In this document: one piece after another, positions 8,052-17,082 of the stretch
How the letters are laid out: each line of letters begins with the position of its first letter
How positions within the stretch are numbered: the stretch's first letter is position 1
From: Clostridia bacterium
GTDB taxonomy: Bacteria; Bacillota; Clostridia; Oscillospirales; CAG-272
Assembly (NCBI GenBank): GCA_017531765.1
Contig: JAFXKJ010000028.1
Coordinates: 1 to 49,159, forward strand
Length of the DNA: 49,159 nucleotides
Direction: 5' to 3'
Notes under the pieces: model-generated
What the model was told of the DNA's origin: nothing
The model's database searches: none
The model's input: only the letters and a program-made list of their open reading frames with translations
Made by a program: the position numbers and the translations under genes

Positions 8052-10487
8052 ATGAGCACTAAAGCAAATACAATGACAAAAGAACAAGTAAAAGCGTCCC
8101 TTGAGGGAAAACTTATCAGATATTTCGGCGTAGGCGCTGAAGAAGCGACACCCGAACAGATGTATAAGGCTGTAGTATACAGCGTAAAGGATATTCTCCA
8201 GCAAAAGAGAGGAGAATTCCGCGAAAAGACAAAGAAATCAAGAGAGAAAAAAATATATTATCTTTGCATGGAGTTCCTTGTCGGACGTACTCTCAAGAAC
8301 GCTCTTTATAACCTCGGAGTAGAGGACGAGTACCGTGATGCTCTTTCCGATTTTGGATATGACATTACCACGGCATATAACACGGATCCCGACCTTGGAC
8401 TCGGAAACGGAGGTCTTGGCAGGCTTGCGGCGTGCTTCATGGATTCTCTGACTACACTTGGTTATGCAGCTACGGGTTTTTCAATTTGTTACGAATACGG
8501 CTTCTTTAAGCAGAAGCTTATTGAAGGCAATCAGATAGAGCTCCCCGATATGTGGATGGAGCAGGGAGAGGCTTGGCTCAATCCCAGAACAGACAAGGCG
8601 TTCACCGTACGCTTTGGCGGTAATGTACGCGAGAATTGGAACGGTGAAAAATGTGATATTACTTATGAAAACTATCAGGAGGTAAAGGCGCTTCCTTACG
8701 ATCTCCTTATCTCAGGTGCTGACACCGATGCTGTCAACACTCTCCGCCTCTGGAAGGCTGTTGACACCACATCCTTCAACATGAGCCTTGTTTCTCAGGG
8801 ACAGTACGTAAGAGCTATGCAGGAGACATCAAACGCTGAGATCATCTCCAAGGTGCTTTACCCCTCCGATGATCACGACGAAGGTAAGCTTCTCCGTCTC
8901 TCTCAGCAGTATTTCCTTGTTTCCGCATCCCTTCAGAATATTATTTCCGATCACCTTGCAACTTACGGAAGCCTTGATAACTTTGCCGATAAGGTTTCTA
9001 TCCATATTAACGATACCCACCCCGCACTCTGTATTCCCGAGCTTATGAGAATCCTTATTGATATATACTCATACTCATGGAACGATGCATGGCGTACCGT
9101 TACGAGAGTTGTTTCCTACACCAACCATACGGTACTTCCCGAGGCTCTCGAAACATGGAACATTGACCTGTTCCGCCTCAAGCTTCCGAGAATATATATG
9201 ATCGTTGAGGAGATCAACCGCAGACTTTGCGCCGATCTTTGGAAGATGTATCCCGGTGACTGGGACAGAATCTCCCGCATGGCAGTCCTTGCCTATAATC
9301 AGATCCGCATGGCAAACCTCAGCGTTGCGGCGTCTCACACAGTAAACGGTGTATCTGCACTTCACTCAGATATTCTTAAAAAGACAATCTTCCACGATTA
9401 CTATAAGGCATACCCCGGCAAGTTTACTAATGTAACAAACGGTATTGCCCACAGACGTTGGCTGTGCTACTCCAACCCCGGTCTTTCGGGACTTCTTGAC
9501 GAAACTATCGGTCCGAAGTACAAGAAGGATCCGCAGAGACTTGTTGAGTTCATGAAGTTTAAGGACGACGCCGCAGTTAATGAGCGTCTCCGTGAGATCA
9601 AGACCGAAAATAAGCTTGCGTTCTCCAAGCACATTTTCAATAAGACAGGTGTAGCTCTTGACGTAAACTCCGTATTTGATACTCAGGTCAAGAGAATGCA
9701 CGAGTATAAGCGTCAGCTTCTTAACGTGCTTAAGGTACTTTCCCTTTATGCTGAGCTTAAGAATAATCCCAATGCCAACATTACTCCCACCACGTTTATC
9801 TTCGGCGGTAAGGCTGCAAGCGGCTACTACATGGCTAAGAGCATCATCCGCCTTATCTGGAGCCTTGGTGAGGAGATCGCAAAGGATCCCGTTGCCCGTG
9901 ATATCCTGAAGGTCATCTACGTTGAGGAATACAACGTTACCGAGTCCGAGCTTCTCATGCCCGCTACCGATATCAGCGAACAGATTTCCCTTGCAGGTAA
10001 GGAAGCAAGCGGAACCGGTTGTATGAAGTTTATGATCAACGGTGCTCTCACCCTCGGTACTCTCGACGGTGCCAACGTTGAGATCCGCGAGGCTGTGGGT
10101 GACGATAATATCTACATCTTCGGTCTTACCGATAACCAGGTTGAGGACCTTTGGAGACGAGGCTACGAGTCCGTCAAGTATTATATGCAAAGCGAGAGAC
10201 TCCGCGGTGCTATTGACCTTCTTTCCACAAAGACTCTTGCGGGCGGTGACTTCCGTAACATCGTAAGCTACCTTCTCTACTCACACGGCGTTTCCGACCC
10301 CTATATGTGTCTTGCAGACTTTGACTCATATGTAAATTCCTTCGACAGAATGATGGCTGATTATGCGGAGCCTGAGAAATGGACCAAAAAGTCACTTGTT
10401 AATATCGCGGGAGCCGGCTACTTTGCCGCAGACCGCAGTATAAAGGATTATGCGGATAAGATATGGCACATAAACAAGATAAGGTAA
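8052..10487 (+). CDS. glgP: Glycogen/maltodextrin phosphorylase (GT35)
   Basis: Releases glucose-1-phosphate from glycogen by phosphorolysis. The 811 residues carry the family marks LGNGGLGRLAACFMDSL (about 117-133), TNHTVLPEALETW (near 357) and the PLP site EASGTGCMKFMINGA with the Schiff-base Lys659. The residue before Met-Lys is Cys where many phosphorylases have Asn. The start is ATG at 8052 with GGAGA at 8039-8043. It is the degradative counterpart of the synthetic genes upstream and shares about 25 bp with the GH13 gene downstream. Confidence 0.96.
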   Translation: MSTKANTMTKEQVKASLEGKLIRYFGVGAEEATPEQMYKAVVYSVKDILQQKRGEFREKTKKSREKKIYYLCMEFLVGRTLKNALYNLGVEDEYRDALSDFGYDITTAYNTDPDLGLGNGGLGRLAACFMDSLTTLGYAATGFSICYEYGFFKQKLIEGNQIELPDMWMEQGEAWLNPRTDKAFTVRFGGNVRENWNGEKCDITYENYQEVKALPYDLLISGADTDAVNTLRLWKAVDTTSFNMSLVSQGQYVRAMQETSNAEIISKVLYPSDDHDEGKLLRLSQQYFLVSASLQNIISDHLATYGSLDNFADKVSIHINDTHPALCIPELMRILIDIYSYSWNDAWRTVTRVVSYTNHTVLPEALETWNIDLFRLKLPRIYMIVEEINRRLCADLWKMYPGDWDRISRMAVLAYNQIRMANLSVAASHTVNGVSALHSDILKKTIFHDYYKAYPGKFTNVTNGIAHRRWLCYSNPGLSGLLDETIGPKYKKDPQRLVEFMKFKDDAAVNERLREIKTENKLAFSKHIFNKTGVALDVNSVFDTQVKRMHEYKRQLLNVLKVLSLYAELKNNPNANITPTTFIFGGKAASGYYMAKSIIRLIWSLGEEIAKDPVARDILKVIYVEEYNVTESELLMPATDISEQISLAGKEASGTGCMKFMINGALTLGTLDGANVEIREAVGDDNIYIFGLTDNQVEDLWRRGYESVKYYMQSERLRGAIDLLSTKTLAGGDFRNIVSYLLYSHGVSDPYMCLADFDSYVNSFDRMMADYAEPEKWTKKSLVNIAGAGYFAADRSIKDYADKIWHINKIR

Positions 10488-12364
10488 GGGAATATAAGTA
10501 TATACTCCCCGAAAATCTTGATGTATCCCTCTTCGGAGCCCTGCGTAGCGGTACTGCCGTTCGCGCGGAGCTCCGAGTTCCGTATTCTTTTAAGAGTGAA
10601 GCGGCAGAGTTGTGTATTCACTCCGACGGGTATGAGGGCGAGATCAAGTATGTTAAAATGAAAATGGAAAAGGCAGCCGCAGTCGGTGAAGATGACGTCT
10701 ATTTCATCGAATTCAACACCGATGAGCTGTCATGTGCCCTTGCGGGTGCCAATTATGGGCTTTTCTATTACTATTACTCTGTAAAAACCCCGTCAGGTGT
10801 AAAAAAAATGGGTGGAGAAGCGTCTACCGTTCTTGAAGCTTCAGATGATACAGGGGAAAGACAGCTTCTCATTTATGCCCGTAACGCTTCCTCTTCCGAG
10901 GCGATGAAAACGGGTATCATCTACCATATTTTCGTTGACAGATTCAATAAAAGCGGCAAGTGTAACGTGAAGCGCGGTGCCGTCCTCGATCCCGATTGGG
11001 ACGGAGGTATACCTCAGTACGGCGAATATCCCGGAGCCGACGTGTCAAATAACGTTTTCTTCGGCGGCGACCTCTTTGGTATTGCGGAGAAACTGCCGTA
11101 TATCGCATCTCTCGGTGTATCGACGATATACCTGTCACCTGTGTTCGATGCGGCATCAAATCATAAGTACGACACGGCGGATTATCTCACCGTAGATTCC
11201 ATGTTCGGCGGGGAAGAGGCTCTTCGTCTGCTTTGCGATGAGGCAAAGAAGTACGGTATCGGTATAATGCTTGACGGTGTGTTCAACCACACGGGAAGCG
11301 ACAGCGTGTACTTTGATAAAGAATCGCGGTATGACACCGTGGGTGCATATGAGTCGAAGGAATCGCCCTTTTACGATTGGTACAGCTTCAAGAGCTACCC
11401 CGATGAATACGAGTGCTGGTGGGGCGTTAAGATCCTGCCCCGTGTAAACAGCTCCGACGAGGGTTACATGAAATTTATCTGCGACGATGTAGTGGACAAG
11501 TGGATGAAGGTGGGTGTGTCACATTGGAGGCTTGACGTTGCTGATGAGCTTTCCGATGCTTTTCTTTCAACTCTTGAAGAGAAGGTTCATTCTCTGTCAT
11601 GTGATGCACAGATCATAGGTGAGGTTTGGGAGGACGCCTCCGACAAGGTAAGCTACGGTCACAGACGTCACTATCTGTCATCGGGTCAGCTTTCGTCTGT
11701 CATGAATTATCCTCTCAGAAGTGCCATCTTATCCTACATAGCATACGGCGATACAGAGTCCCTCCGCCGTGCGACGGAGGGACTCTACAGACGTTATCCG
11801 AAGCACGTGTCGGATTCTCTGATGAACTTCCTCGGCACTCATGATACCGAGCGTGCGCTTACTGTTTTCGGTGACGACGGCTACCACGATCTGACAAATG
11901 CGGAGCTTGCCGTCAGAGTTATGACTCCCGAGGAAAGGGAAGGCGCGAAGAGAAAGCTTAAGCAGGCGTATGCCATGATATGCGCTCTCCCGGGTATTCC
12001 TTGCGTTTTCTACGGTGACGAGGTGGGACTTGAAGGATACAGAGATCCCTTCTGCCGAAAGCCTTTCCCGTGGAAAAATATGGACGGGGATCTGCTTTGC
12101 GAGTACACAAAGCTCGGTAATATCAGAAAAAATGAAGTTTTGCTTCGCGATGCGCTGTTTGAGATCGAAGAGCTGACGTCGGAGAGATTTGTGTTTGTAC
12201 GCCGTCCCTTCAGCGGTGAAGGACACAGCCTTGTTGCCGTTATCAACAATACTGATGCGGCTTTGACGTATGAGTTTGAAGGATCACTTTGCGATTACGA
12301 CGGCGTTATACACGAGGGTAGTGTGACACTGCCTCCACGCGGCTGGAACTATCTTAAAAAGTAA
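10463..12364 (+). CDS. GH13 alpha-glucan hydrolase, neopullulanase/cyclomaltodextrinase type
   Basis: 633-residue cytosolic GH13 enzyme with no signal peptide. An N-terminal beta domain (about 15-130) precedes the barrel. Catalytic residues are the nucleophile Asp358 (HWRLDVADEL), the acid Glu387 (IIGEVWED) and Asp461 (LGTHDTER). Region V reads LPRVNSS, close to the MPKLN motif of subfamily GH13_20, and the barrel opens with GIIYHIFVDRF. It probably trims linear or branched maltodextrins left by phosphorylase; a debranching role is possible and exact specificity cannot be read from sequence. The start overlaps the glgP end by 25 bp, which suggests translational coupling. Confidence 0.88.
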   Translation: MAHKQDKVREYKYILPENLDVSLFGALRSGTAVRAELRVPYSFKSEAAELCIHSDGYEGEIKYVKMKMEKAAAVGEDDVYFIEFNTDELSCALAGANYGLFYYYYSVKTPSGVKKMGGEASTVLEASDDTGERQLLIYARNASSSEAMKTGIIYHIFVDRFNKSGKCNVKRGAVLDPDWDGGIPQYGEYPGADVSNNVFFGGDLFGIAEKLPYIASLGVSTIYLSPVFDAASNHKYDTADYLTVDSMFGGEEALRLLCDEAKKYGIGIMLDGVFNHTGSDSVYFDKESRYDTVGAYESKESPFYDWYSFKSYPDEYECWWGVKILPRVNSSDEGYMKFICDDVVDKWMKVGVSHWRLDVADELSDAFLSTLEEKVHSLSCDAQIIGEVWEDASDKVSYGHRRHYLSSGQLSSVMNYPLRSAILSYIAYGDTESLRRATEGLYRRYPKHVSDSLMNFLGTHDTERALTVFGDDGYHDLTNAELAVRVMTPEEREGAKRKLKQAYAMICALPGIPCVFYGDEVGLEGYRDPFCRKPFPWKNMDGDLLCEYTKLGNIRKNEVLLRDALFEIEELTSERFVFVRRPFSGEGHSLVAVINNTDAALTYEFEGSLCDYDGVIHEGSVTLPPRGWNYLKK

Positions 12365-12368
12365 ATAA

Positions 12369-12404
12369 AAAGCTCTGCGCTTGGATTCTGAAGCGCAGAG
12401 CTTT
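12369..12404. terminator. Bidirectional rho-independent terminator
   Basis: 14-bp stem AAAGCTCTGCGCTT (12369-12382) with 12391-12404. Minus-strand readout ends in TTTTTATTT, plus-strand readout in a weaker T-rich tail. It separates the convergent glycogen locus and the topoisomerase/microprotein unit. Confidence 0.85.
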
Positions 12405-12436
12405 GTGTTTGGATGAGTTAATTATGTGACAAATCT

Positions 12437-12556
12437 TCAGTGAGCAAGAGCGTCAACGATAACTGCGATAGCGGTAGTAGCCATGCCCGCTACCATGAGA
12501 AGAGCGAGGACCATCGCGAGAACCTTCTGAGAGGTGGGCTTTTTGGTGCTTTTCAT
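12437..12556 (-). CDS. 39-residue single-pass membrane microprotein
   Basis: The minus strand from the ATG at 12556 encodes 39 residues: a basic N-terminus (MKSTKKPTSQK) followed by one hydrophobic span (VLAMVLALLMVAGMATTAIA) and the tail VIVDALAH. A GGAAG ribosome binding site lies about 10 nt upstream. The gene starts 35 nt after the topoisomerase stop and ends just before the shared terminator, so it is the last gene of that unit. The layout resembles short Firmicute membrane proteins such as the DUF4044/Prli42 group, but I cannot assign a family by eye. Most gene callers would skip it for length. Confidence 0.7.
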   Translation of the reverse strand: MKSTKKPTSQKVLAMVLALLMVAGMATTAIAVIVDALAH

Positions 12557-12591
12557 TATCAATATACTTCCTTTCGGTTATTTTATTTTTC

Positions 12592-14826
12592 TTATTCGTC
12601 CATCAGGCTGAGCTGCTCGGGAGCGTTTCTCGGCAGAACACCGGGGGACGGGATTTTTGTTTTCTTGTATTTTGCGGCTGAGGGGAATGAATCTGCCGCC
12701 TCGCCGAATACGGCACTCTTAACGGTCTGTCCCTTCTTGAGATTCATGAGGGTTACTCCCGACGCGCTTCTTGTGGTTTTTTCGGGAATAAGGGAAGAAT
12801 TAATGTAAATTCCTCTGCCGTCACTTGCCATGATCAGCAGATTTACGGGCTTTTCCTCGTAGAACGCCGCAACAATGGGAGATACATCGGAATATGCACC
12901 CGTCAGACGGCGGCGTGTACCCTTGGTGTCGTATGCCGATACGGGAACTCTGACACCCTTACCGTTTTCGAAGATGTAAATGATGTGATGCTCGGCTTTA
13001 TACCCGTCCTTCATTGCTTTCATGAGAATGGGGCGCTCTCCGTCGTCGAAACCGAGCTTTGCGGGGAGGAAGTCTCCGAGAGCCGAGGCCTTTACGGGAT
13101 CGAAATCATCTGCCTTAGCTTTATATGCACGGCACTTATCTGAAATAAACATCAGCTCCACAATATTTTCGGTGTCTTCCTGATTTATGATCTCGTCTCC
13201 GTCCTTCAGCTTCTGCTCATCAGCACCTCTGAGAGACTGATACGTGGTCTTCTTGAAGTAACCTTCCTTTGTAAGCACAACGCGGATGTTGTAATTTTCC
13301 GTAGGATCGGTGTCAACCGCTTCAACAATATCGTCAGCGTAGATAAGCTGAGTTTTTCTCGGTTGAGCAAACTTTTTCTTCACATCTCTGAGCTGTTCGA
13401 TGATCAGAGCCTTGATCTTCAATTCATCTGCGATGGTCTCCTCAAGATCGCGGATCTCGCGTCCGAGACTTTCGATTTCCTTGATTCTCTCGATGATGTA
13501 TTCGCGGTTAAGATGACGGAGCTTGATTTCCGCAATGTATTCAGCCTGAATCTGATCGATGGAGAAACCCTCCATAAGTCTCGGTACAACGTCAGATTCC
13601 TTCTGTGTCTCGCGGACGATGGCGATAGCCTTGTCAATATCAAGTAGGATCTTGCCGAGAGCGCGGAGAAGGTGCATTTTGTCACGCTTCTTACCAAGCT
13701 CAAAGGTAAGCTCACGCTTAACGCAGTTCATTCTGAAACGGATCCACTCAAGGAGAAGCCCCGCAACGCCGAGCTGACGGGGAGAGGCGTCAATGAGTAC
13801 GTTGAAGTTACAGCCGAAGCTGTCTTCAAGAGGAGTCATCTTATAAAGCTTTGCCATAAGCTGATCGGGATCTGTTCCACGTCTCAGGTCAAGAGTCAGC
13901 TTGAATCCGTTAAGGTCGGTCTCGTCTCTGAAATCGGTGATCTCCTTCAGCCGTCCTTCCTTTGTCAGGTCGGAGAGCTTTTTGATTATCAGCTCAATAG
14001 ACGTGGAGTAGGGGATCTGAAGGATCTCGATACAGCCGTTTTGCTTGTCGTAGGTATACCTTGCGCGAAGCTTTACCGAGCCCTGACCGGTTTCGTATAT
14101 GCTTTTGAGCTGTTCTCTGTCGTAAATGAGATTACCTCCGCCGGAAAAATCGGGAGCCTTGATAAGGTCCATCAGCTTATCTGTGGATAGCTTCGGATTT
14201 TTAAGAAGAGCGATGGTACCGTCGCATATCTCCGCCAAATTGAAAGAGCAGATGGACGATGCCATACCGACGGCGATTCCCGTATTGGGTGAAACCAGCA
14301 CGTTGGGGAAGGTGGTGGGGAGGAGCGCCGGCTCGGTCTGAGTATTATCGTAGTTCGGCACCATATCTACCGCGTTTTTATCGATTCCCGCGAAGATCTC
14401 CGTACAGATAGCCTCAAGCTTTACCTCGGTATAACGGGAGGCGGCATACGCCATGTCTCGGCTGTACTGCTTACCGAAGCTTCCCTTGGAATCTATAAAA
14501 GGGTGAAGAAGTGCTTCGTTACCCCTTGTAAGACGGACGAGGGTTTCATATATCGCGCCGTCACCGTGAGGGTTAAGCTGCATGGTCTGACCCACAACAT
14601 TGGCGCTTTTTGTTCTCGCGCCCTTGAGGAGTCCCATTTTGTACATTGTATAAAGAAGCTTTCTGTGAGAAGGCTTGAAACCGTCGATCTCGGGAATGGC
14701 ACGTGATACTATAACCGTCATAACGTAGGGCATATAGTTTTTTTCGATGGTATCGGTAATCGCCTGGTCCTCAATATGCGCTTCCACGTATTCTGTCTGT
14801 TCTGTGATTTTCTTTTTTCTTGCCAT
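12592..14826 (-). CDS. parC: DNA topoisomerase IV subunit A / gyrase A-like type II topoisomerase
   Basis: The cleavage-religation subunit of a type IIA topoisomerase. The N-terminal breakage-reunion domain contains SRAIPEIDGFKPSHRKLLY and the catalytic Tyr in AASRYTEV (codon 14433-14431, about residue 132). A coiled-coil tower follows (about 400-500), then a shortened C-terminal beta domain. About 744 residues, nearer to ParC/GyrA-like Clostridial proteins than to full gyrase A. ATG at 14826 (MARKKK) is preferred, with GGAG 12 nt upstream; an in-frame ATG at 14844 has its G-rich stretch too close. No B subunit gene is adjacent, which is unusual. A GCCCCATGGGGC palindrome sits at 14848-14859. 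Confidence 0.88.
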   Translation of the reverse strand: MARKKKITEQTEYVEAHIEDQAITDTIEKNYMPYVMTVIVSRAIPEIDGFKPSHRKLLYTMYKMGLLKGARTKSANVVGQTMQLNPHGDGAIYETLVRLTRGNEALLHPFIDSKGSFGKQYSRDMAYAASRYTEVKLEAICTEIFAGIDKNAVDMVPNYDNTQTEPALLPTTFPNVLVSPNTGIAVGMASSICSFNLAEICDGTIALLKNPKLSTDKLMDLIKAPDFSGGGNLIYDREQLKSIYETGQGSVKLRARYTYDKQNGCIEILQIPYSTSIELIIKKLSDLTKEGRLKEITDFRDETDLNGFKLTLDLRRGTDPDQLMAKLYKMTPLEDSFGCNFNVLIDASPRQLGVAGLLLEWIRFRMNCVKRELTFELGKKRDKMHLLRALGKILLDIDKAIAIVRETQKESDVVPRLMEGFSIDQIQAEYIAEIKLRHLNREYIIERIKEIESLGREIRDLEETIADELKIKALIIEQLRDVKKKFAQPRKTQLIYADDIVEAVDTDPTENYNIRVVLTKEGYFKKTTYQSLRGADEQKLKDGDEIINQEDTENIVELMFISDKCRAYKAKADDFDPVKASALGDFLPAKLGFDDGERPILMKAMKDGYKAEHHIIYIFENGKGVRVPVSAYDTKGTRRRLTGAYSDVSPIVAAFYEEKPVNLLIMASDGRGIYINSSLIPEKTTRSASGVTLMNLKKGQTVKSAVFGEAADSFPSAAKYKKTKIPSPGVLPRNAPEQLSLMDE

Positions 14827-14881
14827 GTACTGTATTTTCTCCATTCCGCCCCATGGGGCAAAATTTCAAGTTGTATCTGTT

Positions 14882-15913
14882 TTACGCTTTTTCGATCTTT
14901 CCCGCCGCGGCACGGATAAGTCTGTTAAAGAGAGCAAGATGCTCGCCCCATGCGGGAGGCTTTCTTATATAGACACGTCTCAGCTTGAGATCATCCGCCT
15001 CTCGGAGAAGGGAAAAGAGACTGTGATTCAGTTCAGCCGCGCTTCCCACCTCGCCTGTAATTAAAACTCGAACGTTAAAATCATTCATTTCTGCCATTGA
15101 AGCGAAAACACCGTCGCCGTCCGATGCGTTTGAGTTTACGTACCTTACGAAATCATCCACGCTGTCCGCTTCCACGAGAATTACCTCGGCGGCGGGAGCA
15201 TAGTGCTTGTATTTCATTCCGGGAGATGCGGGTTTTGCACCCACCGACTCGGGGTCTGTCACCGCCTTATCGATAACGACTCTGTCGCAGACCTCGCTCA
15301 GCATCTCTTCTGTCACGGCACCCGGGCGGAGGATCGTAATTATTCCGTCAGCGATGGAAATAACCGTAGATTCCACACCGATCTCAGAGTCTCCGCCGTC
15401 GACTATCATATCGATCCTGCCAAGCATATCGGCGATTACGTGCGCGGCACTTGTAGGTGAGGGACTGCCCGACCTGTTGGCGCTTGGGGCTGCCACGGGA
15501 ACGCCCGCGCATCTGATAATATCTCTCGCAACGCTGTGAAAGGGACAGCGGATAGCAACAGTGTCAAGTCCACCCGTCACAGCCTCGGGAATCACATCAC
15601 GCTTCGGCATGATTACTGTCAACGGTCCCGGCATGAATCTTTCCGCAAGTCTGTAGTAAAGGGGAGTAGTATAAGCAAACAGCTCCGCATCACAAGGCTC
15701 TGCCACGTGAACGATAAGCGGATTGTCCGACGGACGTCCTTTGGCGGCATAGATCTTTTCTGCCGCACTGACACTGAGCGCAGATGCGCCCAGACCGTAA
15801 ACCGTCTCTGTGGGAATGGCAACAAGGCCGCCGTCCCGCAGTATCTTACCCGACAGCTCCAGCATTTCACGGTCACGCTCACCGCCGCAGATCTTATATA
15901 TAATCGTTTCCAA
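14882..15913 (-). CDS. ywlC: L-threonylcarbamoyladenylate synthase (Sua5/YwlC/TsaC family)
   Basis: Makes threonylcarbamoyl-AMP from Thr, bicarbonate and ATP, the first step of the t6A37 modification of ANN-decoding tRNAs. The YrdC domain is N-terminal (GGLVAIPTETVYGLGA near residue 30, PLTVIMPKRD near 95, APSANRSGSPSPT near 143). A flexible linker with SPGMKYKHYAP leads into the C-terminal Sua5 domain, so this is the long two-domain form. A TTG at 15913 (METIIYKICGG) is the likely start because AAGGTGA lies 8 nt upstream; a GTG at 15925 would use the same bases as its start. It directly follows prfA (about 27 nt), with no prmC between. Confidence 0.92.
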   Translation of the reverse strand: METIIYKICGGERDREMLELSGKILRDGGLVAIPTETVYGLGASALSVSAAEKIYAAKGRPSDNPLIVHVAEPCDAELFAYTTPLYYRLAERFMPGPLTVIMPKRDVIPEAVTGGLDTVAIRCPFHSVARDIIRCAGVPVAAPSANRSGSPSPTSAAHVIADMLGRIDMIVDGGDSEIGVESTVISIADGIITILRPGAVTEEMLSEVCDRVVIDKAVTDPESVGAKPASPGMKYKHYAPAAEVILVEADSVDDFVRYVNSNASDGDGVFASMAEMNDFNVRVLITGEVGSAAELNHSLFSLLREADDLKLRRVYIRKPPAWGEHLALFNRLIRAAAGKIEKA

Positions 15914-15940
15914 TGTAAAAGTCACCTTGATTGATAAAAA

Positions 15941-17008
15941 TTACTCTTCTCCCTTAAGACGTGCCGCCGCATCTGCGGTAGCAAGTGCTTCGATCATGAA
16001 GCTGATGTCTCCGTTAAGGAAGTTTTCCATTGAGTGGGTGGTAAGACCGATTCTGTGATCGGTTACACGTCCCTGGGGGTAATTATAGGTTCTGATCCTT
16101 TCGCTTCTGTCGCCCGTACCGACCTGAGAACGTCGTTCGGAGGCGATCTTCTCATTCTGTTCCGCGGTTTTCATGTCGAAAAGTTTGGCTCTGAGCAGCT
16201 TCATGGCCTTGTCACGGTTCTTGAACTGGCTTCGCTCGTCCTGACATTCGATGACGATACCCGTGGGTTTGTGGATCATTCTGATTGCGGACTCTGTTTT
16301 ATTTACGTGCTGTCCGCCCGCACCGCTTGATTTGATGGTCTCGATTATCAGGTCGGACTGATTGATCTCAACCTCAACATCCTCTACCTCGGGAAGCACC
16401 GCAACGGTGGCTGTTGAGGTATGGATCCTGCCTGAGGTTTCGGTTTCGGGAACTCTCTGTACTCTGTGAACTCCCATTTCGTATTTGAAGCAGGAGTATG
16501 CCCCTTCGCCGGACACAATGAATGTGATCTCGCGGAACCCGCCAAGTCCCGTTTCGTTCATGCTGACTACCTCAGTCTTGAAACGCTTGGTGTCTGCATA
16601 CATGGTGTACATTCTGAACAGAACACCTGCGAACAGCGCCGCCTCGTCACCGCCGGCACCTGCACGGATCTCAACGACAACGTTCTTGTCGTCCATGGGA
16701 TCCTTGGGAAGGAGAAGCATCTTCAACTCTTCCTCAATGGTTACTATCCGTTCCTTGGCAGACTTGTATTCTTCCGTTGCAAGCTCTCGCATCTCCGCGT
16801 CATCGGAGATCTCCATAAGCTCGCGGGATTCGGCAATGTCTCTTTCACAGCGTACGAATTCTCTGTATTTTTCAATGAGAGGAGTAAGATTTTTATACTC
16901 CTTCATAAGGGCAGTATATTTTTTGTTGTCCTGAATCACCTCGGGGGAGGAAAGCTCCTTTTCAATGGATTCAAAACGGATCTCGGCATCTCTCAGCCTT
17001 TCAGTCAT
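15941..17008 (-). CDS. prfA: Peptide chain release factor 1
   Basis: RF1 recognises UAA and UAG and triggers hydrolysis of the finished peptide from the P-site tRNA. The 355 residues match family length. Domain 1 is a helical hairpin (1-100), the tripeptide-anticodon region has the PETETSGRIHTSTATVAVLP segment (near 185-205), and the catalytic loop is SSGAGGQHVNKTESAIR with the GGQ motif near residue 230. The start is ATG at 17008 behind GAGGAT. It is followed by the Sua5 gene in the same direction. Confidence 0.96.
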   Translation of the reverse strand: MTERLRDAEIRFESIEKELSSPEVIQDNKKYTALMKEYKNLTPLIEKYREFVRCERDIAESRELMEISDDAEMRELATEEYKSAKERIVTIEEELKMLLLPKDPMDDKNVVVEIRAGAGGDEAALFAGVLFRMYTMYADTKRFKTEVVSMNETGLGGFREITFIVSGEGAYSCFKYEMGVHRVQRVPETETSGRIHTSTATVAVLPEVEDVEVEINQSDLIIETIKSSGAGGQHVNKTESAIRMIHKPTGIVIECQDERSQFKNRDKAMKLLRAKLFDMKTAEQNEKIASERRSQVGTGDRSERIRTYNYPQGRVTDHRIGLTTHSMENFLNGDISFMIEALATADAAARLKGEE

Positions 17009-17040
17009 AACGTTATCCTCGAAAATTATATTATTAATAT

Positions 17041-17070
17041 TTCGTACCCACGGAATGCCGTGGGTACGAA
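17041..17070 (-). terminator. Perfect 13-bp stem-loop after the M18 aminopeptidase gene
   Basis: TTCGTACCCACGG (17041-17053) pairs fully with 17058-17070, loop AATG, between the aminopeptidase stop and prfA. The following minus-strand sequence is A/T-rich without a clean T-run, so it may be a leaky terminator or a processing site. Confidence 0.55.
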
Positions 17071-17082
17071 TATTTGACTAAA

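Noticed and set aside
9366-10190. 274-codon open frame on the minus strand
   Set aside because: Antisense to glgP, produced by its biased codon use.
13672-14190. 172-codon open frame on the plus strand
   Set aside because: Antisense to parC with no start signals.
14848-14859. GCCCCATGGGGC palindrome as a possible operator before parC
   Set aside because: Single short palindrome with no known regulator match and no promoter next to it.
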